From positions 1 to 58,646 of the forward strand of contig JABCPU010000406.1 in assembly GCA_016800925.1 (NCBI GenBank): a stretch of DNA of 58,646 nucleotides, in the 5' to 3' direction. Position 1 is the first letter of the stretch; every line of letters starts with the position of its first letter. Below are positions 56,301-58,646 of this stretch, in pieces. A program made the translations under genes and the position numbers. This DNA comes from Suillus spraguei (Eukaryota; Basidiomycota; Agaricomycetes; Boletales; Suillaceae). The notes beneath the pieces were generated by a model that worked only from the letters and a program-made list of their open reading frames with translations, was not told the DNA's origin and did not search any database.

Positions 56301-57435
56301 ATTTCGGGGGAGGAAGAGGAATTGTGGAGTAGTCGGAGGATTGTTCGATTTGAGAAGTTCCATCACGTGTTAATGGTGTATCCATGGATACTTCTTCTAT
56401 GATCCTCATGCTAACTCCATCAGTGTCGTATTCCACAAGAAATTCTCCATCTCCTAGTTCGTACGAGGAAATTTCGCGTATTTCTGGTGCATGCCAGACG
56501 TCATTCATGGTATCGAATTGGTCATCATCCTCGGTTGGGATCAACGAGGGCACAGGTTCTTCTTTATCAGGGATTACTTCCATTGAAGCTGAAAGAGTTT
56601 TCGGGGGAACGAAGAACTTGGATAGTTTCGGTACATTGGTGTTTCGTCCTTGGAGTTCTTCTTCCGGTTTCCTTTTTCCTTGCTTCTGTTCTTCTATTGG
56701 CCGTTGCTCAATAGGTTCTTGTCCGGCCCGATGCTCGGGTTCAGATTCATTCTTGCGCTTCTCCGTGCGAGGGATTGGTGACACTGCTCGCGGCAATTGT
56801 ACACGTGGAGTAGGTTCGGTAGTACGTGGCGTTCGTACTTCTGGTTCAGGATCTTCAGGAGCATTAATAGCGATGAATGGTTTCGGAAGACGGGAATGTT
56901 GCCATCGGATATGGTGGTTGAAAAGTCTGGGCAACCCGTTCTTTTTTCTGTCTTCATCCAAATCGATTTCGATTTCATCAGATTTCTCTGTCCGTGAAAG
57001 GACAAGTGTTTCAGCAGCCCAATCTATAATTGGGTTCATTGCTCGTAACCATGGGATTCCAAGGAGAATTTGATCTCTCCTTCCTAGTTTGGTGATGTTG
57101 AATTTCCCATACATGGTTCGGTCGTCGATTTTCACCACTAAAAGACAGTAGTGCGTGATCGGTCCTCCTTTGATAAGAGTTCCATCCGCCGTAGTTACTC
57201 GAAATGGTTCTTTGAGTTTTCGGCGTGTGATTTGATGGAGTTTCACAAACTCTTCAGAGATGAATGTTCCTGCTGCTCCTGAATCAATAACAGCAGTTGT
57301 GTCGACGGATTTTAAGCGAGTACGCGAGTGGAGGGTGATAGGGACACGGAGTTCTTTTCTTTCACCTACAGCGCGTACAAGTCTTAGTAATACATTAGGA
57401 GAAACATACGTCGAGTCTTTGTTTCTCCAAGTCAA
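53335..57435 (-). CDS. pol: Gypsy Pol polyprotein: protease, RT, RNase H, integrase, chromodomain
   Basis: 1,366 codons without interruption. Domains in order: aspartic protease ([11 protein letters not shown], catalytic Asp at 51); Pro-rich linker (200-400); reverse transcriptase ([20 protein letters not shown] near 494-512; YMDD at 593-596); RNase H ([13 protein letters not shown] near 740-752; FDRELLAV); zinc-binding HHCC (H953, H960, C990, C993); integrase with D1024, D1085 and E1121, a 35-residue D-E spacing; and a C-terminal chromodomain ([31 protein letters not shown], about 1305-1360), which in chromoviruses guides integration to marked chromatin. The frame opens at a TTG overlapping the gag stop, so it is probably made as a Gag-Pol fusion by -1 frameshifting. 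All catalytic residues are present. Confidence 0.96.
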   Translation of the reverse strand: [1366 protein letters not shown]

Positions 57436-58103
57436 AAATCCTCTACAATCCGTCTTACGGTTTCTTCATTTTCTTCTTCTTTGACTTTGGTTTGTCGGAG
57501 TGGGGTCTTCTTCTTTCTGTCAGGACAGTTATGGATGCGGTGTCCTGTCTTTCTGCATCCGAAGCATTGCCCTTTCTTCATGCATTCGGATCTCTCCATG
57601 TCGGAGATTCGATCTATGACCATTGCATTAGAATCACGGTTCGGAATATACCGTGCATTCCCGTAGTTTTTCTTCTTCTGTTGTGGAACATGACGTGTCC
57701 TCATGGCGTTAAGCCGATGATGGGCGTTGTCAATAGCAACGCATTGCAACACAACATCTCTGAATATCTCGGAGACATCTCCCGTATTGAAAAGCTTTGT
57801 AAGGATACCCCAATTAAGACCATCTTGGAAGAACTGGATCTTCGTCGCATTATCGGTGATATGAGCCTTGGCTGCAAGTGCCTCAAAGTCGGCGACATAG
57901 GTATGAAGATCTCCAGTTCCTTGCTTGAGGTCTCTAAGGTGTGTAAGCGCGGTCATTCTGGTATCCACTGGTTCGAATGCTTCTTTGAAGCTCTGCATAA
58001 AATCCACCATCGTCCCATAACCAACTTTTTGTCCCGAAGTGTCGGTAGATTGGGCGTGTTCAAGGAATTGTTCCTTCCAAGACTTGGCATTCTTCTCGGT
58101 CAT
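57432..58103 (-). CDS. gag: Gypsy Gag (capsid and zinc-knuckle nucleocapsid)
   Basis: The ATG at 58,103 opens 223 codons. A retrotransposon Gag (capsid-like) region comes first and a CX2CX4HX4C zinc knuckle CFGCRKTGHRIHNC (180-193) binds RNA. The same frame continues upstream of this ATG with typical Gag text (FDGDRDNSREFIQSCNLHFD, INEKLYTTDKQKIIYITSF) to a TAA near 58,292. The true protein is therefore longer and its start is either upstream in another frame, reached by splicing, or lost. An ATG near 58,265 opens in a different frame for 13 codons. The stop TGA (57,434-57,432) overlaps the first pol codon. Confidence 0.9.
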   Translation of the reverse strand: MTEKNAKSWKEQFLEHAQSTDTSGQKVGYGTMVDFMQSFKEAFEPVDTRMTALTHLRDLKQGTGDLHTYVADFEALAAKAHITDNATKIQFFQDGLNWGILTKLFNTGDVSEIFRDVVLQCVAIDNAHHRLNAMRTRHVPQQKKKNYGNARYIPNRDSNAMVIDRISDMERSECMKKGQCFGCRKTGHRIHNCPDRKKKTPLRQTKVKEEENEETVRRIVEDF

Positions 58104-58457
58104 GAAGGATGTTATGTAGATGATCTTCTGTTTGTCGGTGGTGTAAAGCTTTTCATTGATGTCGAAGTGCAGATTGCACGACTGGATAAACTCGCGAGAG
58201 TTATCACGATCTCCATCAAAACCTATCGGTTGACCGATTTTGTATTCAAATTCTTTGTCGACATGGTTAATGATTCTTCTGGTGAGTTATACTTTCTCGG
58301 TGCCTACACGCGCTGTCTTGCTGTCCGTTAGGGCTTTCTTCTGTCAGAGGGCTTTTCTGACATCGCTCAACGTACGCGTACGTTAGTCTGCTGATCGAAG
58401 CGATCAGGGTTCAGGGTCGAAGACTGGATGGTCGACGATCAAAAGACTTTAATCTTT

Positions 58458-58646
58458 TGTTACGAACTGGGGTGGCGTCACCAGCGACAGTGAAAAGACA
58501 CAGGCGGTCTGCTGGGAGTTTCTTACAATGTTCAAAAGAGAACAAGGTGAAAGTACAAGGAACGTGTTCCGAGTACGATCAAGGGTTCAGCCTCAAAGAC
58601 AAGTCTAAGAGGTATCCGCGAGAATAGAGACTAAGGCTAAGGAGTG
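58458..58646 (-). repeat. 5' LTR of the Ty3/Gypsy element (partial, runs off the window)
   Basis: Element-orientation end CCCCAGTTCGTAACA at 58,458; 189 bp are visible and match 51,305-51,494 almost perfectly. Confidence 0.95.

Larger units (their letters stand above)
51305..58646 (-). mobile_element. Ty3/Gypsy chromovirus retrotransposon (5' LTR incomplete at window edge)
   Basis: Runs right to left: 5' LTR (58,458 to beyond the window), leader, gag, pol with chromodomain, an extra ORF, polypurine tract (minus-strand AAAAAGGGGGTAA at 51,792-51,780) and 3' LTR. All large frames are open and the LTRs are almost identical, so the element is young and may still be active. No tRNA primer-binding site was recognised next to the 5' LTR; a short hairpin CAAAAGA-TTAAAG-TCTTTTG (58,440-58,459) lies at that place. 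Confidence 0.95.

Overview
The window looks like a repeat-rich, gene-poor accessory region from a filamentous basidiomycete (Agaricomycetes). The reasons are introns of about 35-60 nt with GT...AG ends, fungal-type expanded families (F-box, seven-helix membrane proteins, FunK1-like kinase, secreted A1 aspartic proteases, HNH proteins, WD40), and a chromodomain Ty3/Gypsy element. A fragment resembling the thioesterase of quinone (atromentin-type) synthetases would suit a lineage such as the Boletales, but that is only a hint. All protein calls are by eye from translated sequence; no database search was run.

Layout. 0-14 kb: metacaspase 3' remnant, a decayed copy of a mobile fragment of XRN1 (5'-3' exoribonuclease) split by a solo LTR, a tandem array, small MITEs, a WD40 scrap, a possible SINE, an F-box gene, an unknown gene, then a better preserved XRN1 copy (10.5-13.7 kb) bounded by 51-bp terminal inverted repeats (TIRs). 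14-18 kb: HNH-domain gene remnant, an internally deleted Tc1/mariner element, and a 1.5-kb minisatellite of about 68 bp period. 18.6-24.4 kb: a gene with a 21-bp coding repeat, a truncated MFS transporter and hypothetical genes. 24.4-31.5 kb: decayed RPN7 (proteasome lid), a duplicated F-box fragment, a membrane-protein gene split by two MITEs forming a perfectly symmetrical inverted repeat, a GMP synthase pseudogene and a PAG1/Furry fragment. 32-36 kb: an apparently intact seven-helix membrane protein and a membrane-anchored histidine phosphatase. 36.7-40.4 kb: SEC23, synthetase thioesterase, mitochondrial-carrier and E2 (UBC) fragments joined together. 41.1-44.3 kb: third XRN1 copy. 44.4-47.3 kb: two tandem broken aspartic proteases. 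47.7-49.7 kb: a kinase-like gene and a ParB-like gene. 50-51.3 kb: simple repeats. 51.3 kb to the end: a nearly complete young Ty3/Gypsy chromovirus on the minus strand with LTRs, gag, pol and an extra zinc-knuckle ORF between pol and the 3' LTR.

The main theme is capture and decay of housekeeping gene pieces. At least eight normally conserved genes (XRN1 three times, RPN7, GMP synthase, PAG1, SEC23, a mitochondrial carrier, an E2 enzyme, metacaspase) appear as intron-containing partial copies, several with nonsense codons. The most interesting object is the XRN1-carrying TIR element: three copies, at least two sharing the same nonsense codon, all attached to the same TIR with flanking TA dinucleotides. 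This suggests that the captured fragment itself was amplified as a non-autonomous Pack-type transposon. No operon-like functional cooperation between the genes is visible.
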